A stretch of DNA of 64,000 nucleotides. Source: UBA1014 sp964344035 (GTDB lineage Bacteria > SAR324 > NAC60-12). The notes beneath the pieces are model-generated. The model did not search any database, was not told the origin of the DNA, and saw nothing but the letters and a program-made list of their open reading frames with translations. Below, in pieces: positions 25,163 to 34,294 of the stretch. Positions within the stretch are counted from its first letter, which is position 1; each line of letters opens with the position of its first letter. Location of the stretch: NCBI GenBank assembly GCA_964344035.1, contig CAYFLK010000005.1, positions 1 to 64,000 of the forward strand, in the 5' to 3' direction. The position numbers were made by a program, and so were the translations under genes.

Positions 25163-26527
25163 ATGAATGACACTGTGAAATACGTACTTCCCGAATCGGA
25201 TATTCCCAAAAGCTGGTATAACATCATGGCGGACCTCCCGGAACCGCCTCCCCCAGTGCTACATCCCGGGACGGGCCAGCCGATCGGTCCGGATGATCTC
25301 GCCCCGCTTTTCCCCATGGATTTGATCCTTCAGGAAGTGGCGCAGGACAGGTACATCGATATCCCCGAACCGGTTCGCGATATCTACCGCCAATGGCGCC
25401 CCAGCCCGCTTTACCGTGCGAGGAGGCTGGAACAGGCGCTCGATACGCCGGCAAAGATTTACTACAAGTATGAAGGGGTCAGCCCGACCGGAAGTCACAA
25501 GCCCAACACCGCTGTGCCTCAGGCGTTTTACAACAAGGAAGCCGGGATCAAGCGCATCTCCACCGAAACCGGCGCAGGTCAATGGGGGTCGTCGCTCGCT
25601 TTCGCAGGGGCCTTGTTCGGCATCGATGTCGATGTCTTCATGGTCAAAGTGAGCTTCCAGCAAAAACCGTATCGAAAAGCGCTGATGGAATCCTTCGGCG
25701 CAACCTGCATCGCTTCTCCTTCGGACCAGACCGAATCGGGCAAGGCGATACTCGCTCAGAACCCGGATTCGACCGGGAGTCTAGGCATCGCCATTTCCGA
25801 GGCAGTTGAGGTGGCCGCAAAGGATGACGGTATAAAGTATTCTCTCGGGAGCGTGCTTAACCATGTGCTCATGCACCAGACGATCATCGGCCAGGAAACG
25901 TTGCAACAGATGGAAATGGCCGGGGATTATCCGGATGTATTGGTGGGCTGCACCGGCGGCGGTTCAAACTTCGCCGGACTCGCTTTTCCCTTCATCGGCG
26001 AACAGCTTCGAGGGGGAAAACAGGTGCGGGTGGTTGCGGTCGAACCCGCTGCATGCCCTAGTCTGACCCGGGGTCAGTACGCATATGATTTCGGCGATAC
26101 CGCGCACCTCACCCCGCTGGTAAAAATGCACACCCTCGGCTCAACCTTTATTCCTCCAGGGTTTCATGCCGGAGGACTGCGTTATCACGGGATGGCGCCG
26201 CTGATCAGCCACATCCACAATCTGAACCTTCTCGAAGCCACGGCGTATCACCAGACCGAGTGTTTCGATGCCGGGGTGATGCTGGCACGCGCGGAAGGAA
26301 TCCTGCCTGCGCCGGAAGCCAACCACGCGGTCAAGGGCGCAGTCGAAGAAGCCCTGCGCTGCAAACGGGAAGGTAAATCTGAAACCATTCTTTTTAACCT
26401 CTGCGGTCACGGACATTTTGACATGCAGGCGTATATGGAGTATTTTTCAGGTAACCTCGAGGATCGAAACTACGACGAACAGGAACTGGCCATGGCCCTG
26501 GCCGGTCTGCCTTCGGTGGCCGCCTGA
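25163..26527 (+). CDS. trpB: Tryptophan synthase beta chain-like, TrpB2 type
   Basis: A PLP enzyme of 454 residues condensing indole with serine. It belongs to the longer TrpB2 group, as shown by the N-terminal PESDIPKSWYNIMADLPEPPPPVLHPGTG and the overall length. The PLP lysine is Lys113 in SPTGSHKPNTA, the phosphate-binding loop is GCTGGGSNFAGL, and the C-terminal LCGHGHFDM is present. TrpB2 often works without the alpha subunit and salvages free indole. No trpA or other trp gene is adjacent, in line with that. GCAGGAG lies just upstream of the ATG, and a strong hairpin terminator lies directly before it. Confidence 0.93.
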   Translation: MNDTVKYVLPESDIPKSWYNIMADLPEPPPPVLHPGTGQPIGPDDLAPLFPMDLILQEVAQDRYIDIPEPVRDIYRQWRPSPLYRARRLEQALDTPAKIYYKYEGVSPTGSHKPNTAVPQAFYNKEAGIKRISTETGAGQWGSSLAFAGALFGIDVDVFMVKVSFQQKPYRKALMESFGATCIASPSDQTESGKAILAQNPDSTGSLGIAISEAVEVAAKDDGIKYSLGSVLNHVLMHQTIIGQETLQQMEMAGDYPDVLVGCTGGGSNFAGLAFPFIGEQLRGGKQVRVVAVEPAACPSLTRGQYAYDFGDTAHLTPLVKMHTLGSTFIPPGFHAGGLRYHGMAPLISHIHNLNLLEATAYHQTECFDAGVMLARAEGILPAPEANHAVKGAVEEALRCKREGKSETILFNLCGHGHFDMQAYMEYFSGNLEDRNYDEQELAMALAGLPSVAA

Positions 26528-26574
26528 ACTTTTTTTGCTGGTTCCGGCGTACCCCGGTTACCGCCGATCATGGT

Positions 26575-26814
26575 ATGCCGGACCAGCAGCCCCTGGAAGA
26601 AATAACCCGCAAACTGCGGGTGGAACAAACCGTGCGGGACTTTCTGGAGTTGATGGACCGTAGCGGTCTCGACCTCGAAGAAGGACTGGTCGCCTGGAAC
26701 ATGCTCGGTTTCACCATTTTCCAGGAACTTCATCCCGGTGAGTCACACGAGCAGACCCACCAGCGGATGCTCGAATTCGCAAACAAACTTTTCCACTCCC
26801 GTCGCGCGGACTGA
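26575..26814 (+). CDS. Small helical protein opening an envelope gene cluster
   Basis: A 79-residue, soluble, charged and mostly helical protein (ITRKLRVEQTVRDFLELMDRSGLDLEEGLVAWNMLG). There is no signal peptide and I do not recognise a family. Its stop overlaps the start of the outer-membrane gene by one base (ATGA arrangement), implying translational coupling. It is probably a real gene because of this coupling and the maintained frame. Confidence 0.6.
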   Translation: MPDQQPLEEITRKLRVEQTVRDFLELMDRSGLDLEEGLVAWNMLGFTIFQELHPGESHEQTHQRMLEFANKLFHSRRAD

Positions 26815-27974
26815 TGATACGTTCTTCACTCCAGTTACAGAAACACTTAATCAAATTCCGCCGTATTTTTATTGCGGCGCTTCTTGCTCTTTTTCTGGGA
26901 CCCCCACTTGTTTTCGCCGGGGAGCCTTCCTTTGTCCGTGAAAGCATCCGGGCCCGTGGAATGGGCAACGCATTTACCGCGGTCGCCGACGATGAAATGG
27001 TACTCTTCTACAACCCGGCGGGTTTACGCTCAGTGCGCTACAACATCTACGAGCTGCTGAGCTTCAACGCGACAACCAATGTAAAGGCGCCTGCCCCCCT
27101 CCACGGAAGCATAGATACGGACAATGTCAATATCAATGAAGGAGGACTGGGCAGCATCACCGGAAAGAAAATATACCTGGAAAACAACCTTGGTTTTTTG
27201 AGTCATGTGAATTCCCGTTTCGGATGGTCCCTTTTCGGCAATTCCCTGATGGAACTTGCCGTCCACAACCCGGTGTTTCCCTACCTTCAAGGGAAACTGT
27301 TTGCTCAGTTCGGCGTTGCGGGAGGGATTGCCTGGAGTTTCTTCGATTACCAACTTGATGTTGGGGTAGGAGGAAAACTGGTGCAACGCGCCGGGGTGGA
27401 CAGTGAGATTCATATATCGGAACCGGCAATCATTGCCGCAATGGATGGCAACAACACAAAAGCCCTGGAAGAAGCAAACAAGATCGGTGACTCAAAGGTG
27501 GCTGTTGCTCCGGATTTGGGTATCACCTATCACCTGGACGGAATACACAACCTAACGCCTAAAATTGCTCTGAGCATACAAAACCTTGGCGGTTTGAATT
27601 TCGGCAATGCTGGAAATGTCCCAATGACCATTAATACCGGCATCTCAACTGAATCGGAACTGCAGGGACTGGACATTATCTTTGCAGCCGATTTTCATGA
27701 CCTCACCAACGGCAACCAACTGGCTACGGGAAGCAATGCTCTGTCGGAAAGAAATATAAAACTCGGTTTTGAACTGGGATGGGAAAGATTGAACAACGGG
27801 CATCATCTGCTCTCCCTGCGGATGGGCCGCAACGGACCCTACAACACCCAGGGGATTTCCTTGAACTTGTGGAAGCTGAAACTCGACCTGGCAAAGTACT
27901 CCCAGGAAATAGGGGGCTACGCCGGAGAACGGGAAGACAAACGCTGGAGTTTCCAGGCATCAATGATTTTCTGA
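26814..27974 (+). CDS. Outer-membrane beta-barrel protein, TraF/PorV-like
   Basis: A 386-residue exported protein with a hydrophobic signal near residues 17-36 ending in VFAG. The early motif SIRARGMGNAFTAVADDEMVLFYNPAGL is characteristic of FadL-like, PorV-like and TraF-type (PF13729) outer-membrane barrels. Alternating hydrophobic strands follow, and the chain ends in Phe (QASMIF), the usual signal for BAM-dependent assembly. It is the second gene of a tight five-gene cluster with two lipoproteins and a multiheme cytochrome, and may be the barrel component of an envelope complex. Substrate unknown. Confidence 0.75.
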   Translation: MIRSSLQLQKHLIKFRRIFIAALLALFLGPPLVFAGEPSFVRESIRARGMGNAFTAVADDEMVLFYNPAGLRSVRYNIYELLSFNATTNVKAPAPLHGSIDTDNVNINEGGLGSITGKKIYLENNLGFLSHVNSRFGWSLFGNSLMELAVHNPVFPYLQGKLFAQFGVAGGIAWSFFDYQLDVGVGGKLVQRAGVDSEIHISEPAIIAAMDGNNTKALEEANKIGDSKVAVAPDLGITYHLDGIHNLTPKIALSIQNLGGLNFGNAGNVPMTINTGISTESELQGLDIIFAADFHDLTNGNQLATGSNALSERNIKLGFELGWERLNNGHHLLSLRMGRNGPYNTQGISLNLWKLKLDLAKYSQEIGGYAGEREDKRWSFQASMIF

Positions 27975-27983
27975 TGGAATGAC

Positions 27984-29645
27984 ATGCGCAAGGAAACAGA
28001 TTTGAATGAAGACGGCATGAGACGCATAAATCATCACAACATAGGGACCCTTTACCTTCCACTGGCAGTACTGCTCATTTCGTTGTTCATCATCGGCTGC
28101 ACCACCCAGGGGCGCTTGACCTACCTTACTTTTTCTGAAAGCGACGAATTTGGAGCACTCCATTCGTCGATGGAAGCGCTGAAAATTGAAGGACTTCAGG
28201 GATCGGTTCAACAGCAGTTCAGCGCTTTAAAGGAAGTCCGGTATATTTCTAAACATCAGGATGAAAAACCGGAAGACCGCGTCAAGCGCGAGATGGCGGT
28301 TTCCGCGCTGGTTTTCCTTGCCTTTGTCAGTGATGATGGGGACGTCCGCGACCGCAGCAAGTCCCGTCTGGCAACAATCCTCGAAGATGGTGAGGAATGG
28401 CCGTTTTTCCTGCAGATGGCAGTGGTTGAGGGCATAGCCGACCTGGCAATCGGCACTTTGGGTTTTCAGCAAAAAGAAGACGGCAGACCAATGCGGTTTG
28501 GAGTTGATTCCGGACTACGTGAAGACGCGCTGGAATTCCTCCTCGAGAAAATTGAAAGCCTCTCCGATGACCTGCAATACTTCGCTGTTAGTTCTCTGCG
28601 CCGGGCGCTGCTTGCCCCGCCGGACCTTGAAACCTGCCCGGTTGACATCTGCGATGCGGATGTTCGCAAAAACCGTGAACTGTGGGAGCAGGGCCGTGAG
28701 GTGAAAAGGGTGGTCCCTGCCAACGCCGACTCTGCCGCGGTAGCAGCGGGAGCATATGGTCCGGAAACAAAACGCGTGCCGATCGATGAACGCCGGGAAT
28801 GGAATGAAGAATCCGACGACCTGAAAAGGGTGATCTGGTCCGGACTGGGAAAACTGCTGGACAATCAGGAAATTTCCCTGCTCACCCGCAGCCGGATAAT
28901 CCGCTTTGCGTCGGATGGGAGAAATTTTTCGCTTCTGCCTGAAATGGAAGAAACATTCCAGGAAACCACCGCTGAATGGGCGCAGAACGAGGATATCCCT
29001 TCCAACCTCAGGCAGTTGCTCAAAGCGGCGCAGGAACGTGTTTCGTTGTATGGTGTGCCTGCCGCCAAACCACCGGTCCCTTCCCAGTCGGCCTTCAGCG
29101 AAGTCTGGCAGCGTACAGCGGATTTCATAGAGACACACCTGGACGCAGTGCTTACAGAGCAGATCGGGCGTCAACGCTCCGGACTGCGCATCATTGGTCG
29201 TCCGGACGCGGGGATGCTCGCTGTAGCGCCATTTGCAGATGCGCCTGACGACATGATAAAGCGGGAAATTGTCCTCGACATTCTGGCCGACGTGCTTAAA
29301 CGAGGACTGGTCCTTGAGAATCAGGGCTTTTACCCGGAGCTGACGAGGGCAGTAGGAAACACCGAATCAAATGTAGCACTGGCGCCTCTACTGGGAATGG
29401 TGAAGGAACTTTACCCGGCATTGAAAAAACGACGACTCGATCCCCGGCTGCTTCTGGACGCGTTGGCACGATCCGCGGAACAATCTGAATCGTTTTTCCG
29501 TAAAAGGATGTATATAGATGCCATTGCCGCCGGTGCAAAAGAATTCCCCGAACTGGTAAACCTGTCGCTTTCATCCGTCACCCTTGATCTGCTCTCACGC
29601 CAGCTGGTGGAAAATAAAATTCGTGATGCTGGTGAAACGCTGTAA
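27984..29645 (+). CDS. Large lipoprotein with HEAT-like helical repeats
   Basis: A 553-residue protein whose N-terminus holds a lipoprotein signal with lipobox FIIGC (Cys near residue 39). The mature part is strongly helical with HEAT/armadillo-like spacing: short amphipathic helix pairs such as KREMAVSALVFLAF, FLQMAVVEGIADLAI and SLSDDLQYFAVSSLRRALL. It should be anchored to a membrane leaflet facing the periplasm. A second in-frame ATG at 28017 would give a more standard signal peptide length. It lies 9 bp after the barrel gene. No known family is recognised; the helical repeats suggest a scaffold for protein contacts. Confidence 0.7.
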   Translation: MRKETDLNEDGMRRINHHNIGTLYLPLAVLLISLFIIGCTTQGRLTYLTFSESDEFGALHSSMEALKIEGLQGSVQQQFSALKEVRYISKHQDEKPEDRVKREMAVSALVFLAFVSDDGDVRDRSKSRLATILEDGEEWPFFLQMAVVEGIADLAIGTLGFQQKEDGRPMRFGVDSGLREDALEFLLEKIESLSDDLQYFAVSSLRRALLAPPDLETCPVDICDADVRKNRELWEQGREVKRVVPANADSAAVAAGAYGPETKRVPIDERREWNEESDDLKRVIWSGLGKLLDNQEISLLTRSRIIRFASDGRNFSLLPEMEETFQETTAEWAQNEDIPSNLRQLLKAAQERVSLYGVPAAKPPVPSQSAFSEVWQRTADFIETHLDAVLTEQIGRQRSGLRIIGRPDAGMLAVAPFADAPDDMIKREIVLDILADVLKRGLVLENQGFYPELTRAVGNTESNVALAPLLGMVKELYPALKKRRLDPRLLLDALARSAEQSESFFRKRMYIDAIAAGAKEFPELVNLSLSSVTLDLLSRQLVENKIRDAGETL

Positions 29646-29697
29646 CATGATTCAAAAACGTTTTCTGCTCTATTTATTATACCCCACGAAGAGGTCT

Positions 29698-31044
29698 ATG
29701 AAACGACTGACCAATACGTTTCATCGCAGGATCGGGCGGACACACAGGTCCGCCCCTACACTACTGATTCTTCTTCTGGTAACAGTGCTCCTTTCTTCCT
29801 GTGCCGATAAGAAAGACACTGCATCAAGCTGCCTCACGCAGCTCGATGAGGAGAAATATCAGGCGGTCGCGGAAAACTCGAACTGCAGTAATTATGAACG
29901 AGCCAGCGGATACCTGGGATTGGCTGGACTTTCCTTTACTAATTTTATGAAGTCCGGTGCAACGGACAACCTGACCAAAACCCTTGGCATATCTAAACTC
30001 GACAATGCCTCTGATTACAGCAGCGGCAACAGGAAATACCTCACCAAGGCTCTCTGCATGGTTGGTCCGGACAACATCACCACCTCCAGCCGCTGCGGTT
30101 TGACCACCAGCGGTAGCAGGAGCAATTCGGAAAAGGAACTATCAATGTTCGGGCTGATCGGCGACCTGATTTATGTGAACTATGGAGTGTTGGACAACGA
30201 TTCGAACGGGACCATTTCAACCACGGAAACCAACAATTTTTCCAATCTTCAAACAACAGGTGTTGATAGTTCCGGTAATGGTACAACATTCAATACATCA
30301 AATAATTCATGGGAATTGATCACATCATCCTCCAGATTCATCTACAATGACAACTTAACATTTTGTGTGACTTTCAATGATAATTTTACGGTTACCCCAA
30401 CTTCAGCTAATACAAACGGAGCAATTTCCTGTGCCTCGAATCTGACTTCGGCAACTGAATTGAGACCCATATTTAAACTAGACAACATGACTGATATCAC
30501 CGGTGGAGCAAATTTAACTCCAAAAATAACCATGGTGAGTGAATTAACAAACGTCTCTACCGCATTAAATAGTGAGCTTTCAGCTATTGGTTTAAGTGAG
30601 GATAACTCCCTGAGAACCAGTCTAACCGATGGTTTGTCAAAACTGGACAACGGTGGGAAGAATTCAAGCGGAACAACCTGCACGGCTGCAACCGCATTGG
30701 ATGTTGTCTATTTATTGGTAAAAGATGCCGCGGATAACTCGACAGCAGGTACTGCATCCAATCTACACGATAAGAACATCATCAAATTAACTGACTTGAC
30801 AAGCAGTGTGGATAGTTCAATTTCTGTGACAGCGCCTGATGCATTAAGCAGTATTACTATGACAAATGTCAGATTGATATATGCAACCAACACCAGTGGT
30901 TCAGCATACCATGATTCATATGAAGCTGCTCACAGCAGCTTGTATACAGCAGTAAAAAATATCCGTTCACTGGGGACGGAAACCAGCACCAAAGGAGACG
31001 GTAAAGTGATTTTCCGGGAATTGCTCTGCATCGGAGAAAATTGA
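29698..31044 (+). CDS. Ser/Thr/Asn-rich lipoprotein with EF-hand-like loop
   Basis: A lipoprotein of about 448 residues. The signal (LLILLLVTVLLSSC) ends in a good lipobox. The mature protein is rich in Ser, Thr, Asn and Gly, typical of surface or periplasmic proteins. It contains a calcium-loop-like segment DNDSNGTISTTE. I choose ATG 29698, preceded by GAAGAGG at good spacing; an ATG at 29647 and a frame opened at 29584 are less likely. Several Cys residues (for example SSCLTQ, NCSNYE, SRCG) could form disulfides. It overlaps the next gene by four bases. No known family recognised. Confidence 0.7.
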   Translation: MKRLTNTFHRRIGRTHRSAPTLLILLLVTVLLSSCADKKDTASSCLTQLDEEKYQAVAENSNCSNYERASGYLGLAGLSFTNFMKSGATDNLTKTLGISKLDNASDYSSGNRKYLTKALCMVGPDNITTSSRCGLTTSGSRSNSEKELSMFGLIGDLIYVNYGVLDNDSNGTISTTETNNFSNLQTTGVDSSGNGTTFNTSNNSWELITSSSRFIYNDNLTFCVTFNDNFTVTPTSANTNGAISCASNLTSATELRPIFKLDNMTDITGGANLTPKITMVSELTNVSTALNSELSAIGLSEDNSLRTSLTDGLSKLDNGGKNSSGTTCTAATALDVVYLLVKDAADNSTAGTASNLHDKNIIKLTDLTSSVDSSISVTAPDALSSITMTNVRLIYATNTSGSAYHDSYEAAHSSLYTAVKNIRSLGTETSTKGDGKVIFRELLCIGEN

Positions 31045-32399
31045 ATCACTCAGGCAAACTGCTTCTATCCTTTTTTCTGGTTTTATACCTACACTCCAGC
31101 CACGCCAAAGCAACCACATTCTTATTTTCCGGAGACCTACGTGGAGAAATCAAGCCATGCGGATGCGCTGAAGAGGGCGACATGGGCGGGTTGCTTCGGC
31201 GATCAACTTTCCTTGAACGCCTGCGGATGCAGCAGGATCCCGTCCTCTATCTTGACCTCGGCAACAATTTCCCGGAACCTTCCGAACAGGGCAGCCTTAA
31301 AGTCAGGTTGATCCACGAGGCACTACGGCGGATGAAGCCGGCGGCAATCATGCCCGGACCAAACGAGTGGCTTCATGGACTGGAGGCGCTTGACCCGGAA
31401 TTACCCTATCTGCTCAGCAACCAATCCGGCGCACTACCTTTTCTTGAACAACTCCTTGTAAAAAAGGGAAACAAACGGATAGCCGTCCGCGGGTATCTCA
31501 GCCCCCAACTGGTTTACCAGAATCCAAACGACGGTCCCCTCGTTCTTCCTGTTTCCGAAGACCTTCTTGGCGCATGGAAAAAAAGCTTGGACAAAACCGG
31601 TGCGGATTTCCGTGTCCTCCTATTTCGCGGGAATCTGGAGGAAATGGATTCGTTCCAAAACGCCGGGCTGTTTGACATGATTGTTATGGGAAGCAACAAC
31701 GACGACGAACTGCACCAGAAAACGATGGTGAAAACTGCTTTCGGAGTTCTGCCGATGATTCCAACCAAAGGGCAAGGTGTGCTGGCCGGAAACTGGAATG
31801 AAGGTACAAGATTACTGGTTCCCCATGGCGAGGAAATTCTGTCATCCGGACTGGGAGTGACTTGGCTACGCGGGGATATTCCGGACGACGAGGGTTTGAA
31901 ACCGGAGTTCGCGGATTACGACCGTTCCGTCAAAGCCCTGTTTTTCAGCAACCTGGACCGCATGGAAAAGCAGCGGGAAGAATCCCCGTTTGTCGGAGAT
32001 ACCGGCTGCTCTGCCTGCCACATTCAGGCTGCCGAGGTTTGGGAAAAAACCGGCCACGGTCACGCGTTCGAAACCCTAAAGAGAAAAGGTAAGCACTTCG
32101 ATCCGGAATGCCTCGAATGCCACGTGGTGGGTTTAAAACCGTGGCGGCCCCCCTTTAACGCATCCGCGCAGATGAGTAAGTGGGAAGGCTTGCGGGGGTT
32201 CCTAAGCCCTGAACTGACACCCCATCTGAAAAACGTGCAGTGCGAAAACTGCCACGGACCGGCGCGCGGGCACATTGCCGATCAGAGGGTGAAAACCCCG
32301 GTTTCACTCCCAGCGGAAATCTGCTCCGACTGCCATCACGGCAGCCACTCCCCTCTCTTTGATTTCAACACTTACTGGCCGAAAATCGAGCACAAATGA
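31041..32399 (+). CDS. Metallophosphatase-like protein fused to tetraheme cytochrome c554-type domain
   Basis: A 452-residue exported protein. The start is TTG at 31041, overlapping the previous stop, with GGAG six bases upstream. After a signal peptide (residues 1-23), residues about 25-300 resemble the metallophosphatase/5'-nucleotidase fold (FSGDLRGEIKPCGC, LDLGNNF, MPGPNEW). The usual His ligands of GNHE and GHxH are replaced, so catalysis is doubtful. The C-terminal part carries four CxxCH heme sites at Cys323, Cys357, Cys401 and Cys428 (CSACH, CLECH, CENCH, CSDCH). The spacing is of the cytochrome c554 type. It is likely a periplasmic electron-transfer protein closing the envelope cluster. 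Confidence 0.82.
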   Translation: MNHSGKLLLSFFLVLYLHSSHAKATTFLFSGDLRGEIKPCGCAEEGDMGGLLRRSTFLERLRMQQDPVLYLDLGNNFPEPSEQGSLKVRLIHEALRRMKPAAIMPGPNEWLHGLEALDPELPYLLSNQSGALPFLEQLLVKKGNKRIAVRGYLSPQLVYQNPNDGPLVLPVSEDLLGAWKKSLDKTGADFRVLLFRGNLEEMDSFQNAGLFDMIVMGSNNDDELHQKTMVKTAFGVLPMIPTKGQGVLAGNWNEGTRLLVPHGEEILSSGLGVTWLRGDIPDDEGLKPEFADYDRSVKALFFSNLDRMEKQREESPFVGDTGCSACHIQAAEVWEKTGHGHAFETLKRKGKHFDPECLECHVVGLKPWRPPFNASAQMSKWEGLRGFLSPELTPHLKNVQCENCHGPARGHIADQRVKTPVSLPAEICSDCHHGSHSPLFDFNTYWPKIEHK

Positions 32400-32449
32400 A
32401 GAGTGTGTGATCACGTTCATCATTCCTTAATTGTCTTTCCAAAAAGTGT

Positions 32450-33322
32450 TCACTTCACCCAGCGGTCCCGTTCAGACTTGGCCCGGGCAAGCAGTTCAAT
32501 CAAACGTTCCCGGTCCCTGTTTTTTACTGCGTCTTCCAGATCACCCAATCGACAGGTTAGGGTACGGACGCGTTCGAGCAGGTTTGATTGATTTTCCAGG
32601 AAGATGTCCGCCCACATCTCCGGACTGGAAGAGGCAATGCGGGAAAAATCCTTCAAACCGGCGCCGGAATGCCCGAGCGCTTCCGGATTGTCTGAATCGG
32701 CAATAGTCTGGATGGTGGCATAGGCCAACAGATGTGGCAGGTGACTGACCGAGGCAAACACCCGGTCGTGGACATCCGCATCCATTTCCAGAACCTCACT
32801 GCCAAGCCTTGTCCAGAACTTTTTCACCGCTCGCAAGACTCCGGCGGGAGTGCGTTCTTCCGGGGTGATGATAAACCTTTTCCCCGAAAAAAGTCCGGGT
32901 TGTGCGGCTTCCGGACCAAAGCGCTCGGAACCTGCAATTGGATGCCCGCCAACAAATGGAAGGTGCAGGTAATCACTGTTTCGCATGAGCCTCAGCAATG
33001 GGGCTTTAACGCTGCCGGTGTCGGTAACAAGGGGTTTGCCGGAAATTAACGGGAGGTATTGCTTGAGCACTGCTTCATTGGCCTTCACCGGCACGGCCAG
33101 AACCAGCCAGTCGGCTTCCCGGAGGCAAGAATCCGGCACGGAATTAACATGGTCCGTCAGTCGGCTGGAACGAGCAAGTTCGCAATGATGGGGATTGGCG
33201 TCGTATCCCAGGATCCAATTCGCCAATCCTTCACGGCGCACAGCCAAGGCCAACGATCCCCCAATCAGCCCAATGCCAACGATTGCCAGGGTTTTGATCG
33301 GAAAAAAGTCGGTTTCGTCCAT
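32450..33322 (-). CDS. tyrA: Prephenate dehydrogenase
   Basis: NAD(P)-dependent oxidative decarboxylase making 4-hydroxyphenylpyruvate from prephenate for tyrosine. The 290-residue product starts with the nucleotide-binding loop VGIGLIGGSLA. The prephenate-binding region follows, GGHPIAGSERFG, whose His is the catalytic one, and then the conserved SHLPHLLAYA. No chorismate mutase or ACT domain is attached. It is 15 bp downstream of secF on the same strand. An arogenate dehydrogenase activity cannot be excluded. Confidence 0.92.
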   Translation of the reverse strand: MDETDFFPIKTLAIVGIGLIGGSLALAVRREGLANWILGYDANPHHCELARSSRLTDHVNSVPDSCLREADWLVLAVPVKANEAVLKQYLPLISGKPLVTDTGSVKAPLLRLMRNSDYLHLPFVGGHPIAGSERFGPEAAQPGLFSGKRFIITPEERTPAGVLRAVKKFWTRLGSEVLEMDADVHDRVFASVSHLPHLLAYATIQTIADSDNPEALGHSGAGLKDFSRIASSSPEMWADIFLENQSNLLERVRTLTCRLGDLEDAVKNRDRERLIELLARAKSERDRWVK

Positions 33323-33337
33323 GAAGCCCTGGGCCTG

Positions 33338-34267
33338 TTACGAAGCCGCGGCTACTTTGGACCCTTTCGGAGGCGCAAGGCGGGTCAGCCAAAGCACAAC
33401 CGGACTGGCTACATATATCGAGGAGTATGTCCCCACCAGCACCCCAATCAGCAGGGCGAAGGCAAAATCGTGGATGATCTCTCCGCCGAGGAAAAAAAGT
33501 GCCAGTACAACCAGCAGGGTCGTTCCTGAGGTCAGCAGGGTGCGGCTCAGGGTCTCGGTGACGCTTTGGTTGATCAGGGCGATCAAGGGGCGTTGCCTGA
33601 ATTTGGATAGGTTTTCCCTTATCCGGTCGAAAACGACAATGGTGTCATTGAGAGAGTAGCCGACCACTGTCAGCAATGCCGCGATAACCGGCAGGGTGAA
33701 TTCCTTGTCGAAAATCGAAAACATGCCAACGACTACCAAGACGTCATGCACAAGCGCGATGATGGCGCTTATACCCTGCCGCCACTGAAAGCGGAAGGTG
33801 ATGTAAAGCAGTACAAGTCCCAGCGCGATCAGGATCGCTTGCAGCGCGCTGGTTTTCAGTTCATCGCCAACCTTCGGCCCGATTGTCTCGATGCGCCTGA
33901 TTTCCATTTTAGGAAAAGTGGGGGTGAGCATTTCACGTAATCCGGAAGTCAGGGTTTCCCCCGTACCCAGTGGATTGTCCACGGCAAGTCCCAGCAAGAC
34001 TTCACGGTCCTCAACATTGCCGAATGTTTGCAACATCACCCCGCGCATCCCCTCTTCGGCGAAGAATTTACGAAGCTGGTCGAGATTCGGCTGTTTTTCG
34101 AAACGAATCTGCACATTCGTTCCGCCGCGGAAATCGATCCCGTAATTCAAACCTCCGTGTATGAACACTGACACGATGCCGCCGATCAACAGCACTGAGG
34201 AGATAATACCCGCGTAGAGGCGTTTCCCCAGAAAATCTATAACTTCACCGTCTTTGAGCAGTTTCAT
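33338..34267 (-). CDS. secF: Protein translocase subunit SecF
   Basis: Inner-membrane RND-type subunit that, with SecD, uses the proton gradient to help pull secreted proteins across. The 309-residue product has six membrane segments, FRGGTNVQIRF near the N-terminus, and the paired motifs of membrane segment 4-5: VALVHDVLVVVGMFS-like sequence, VGYSLNDTIVVFDRIREN. Length is normal. It is the third gene of yajC-secD-secF and lies 27 bp after secD. Confidence 0.96.
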   Translation of the reverse strand: MKLLKDGEVIDFLGKRLYAGIISSVLLIGGIVSVFIHGGLNYGIDFRGGTNVQIRFEKQPNLDQLRKFFAEEGMRGVMLQTFGNVEDREVLLGLAVDNPLGTGETLTSGLREMLTPTFPKMEIRRIETIGPKVGDELKTSALQAILIALGLVLLYITFRFQWRQGISAIIALVHDVLVVVGMFSIFDKEFTLPVIAALLTVVGYSLNDTIVVFDRIRENLSKFRQRPLIALINQSVTETLSRTLLTSGTTLLVVLALFFLGGEIIHDFAFALLIGVLVGTYSSIYVASPVVLWLTRLAPPKGSKVAAAS

Positions 34268-34294
34268 TCTTCCTTTTTTGATGTCCCATTTGTG

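Noticed and set aside
25077..25163. Classical trp leader peptide
   Set aside because: The small frame has no tandem Trp codons, so amino-acid-sensing attenuation of the usual kind is not supported.
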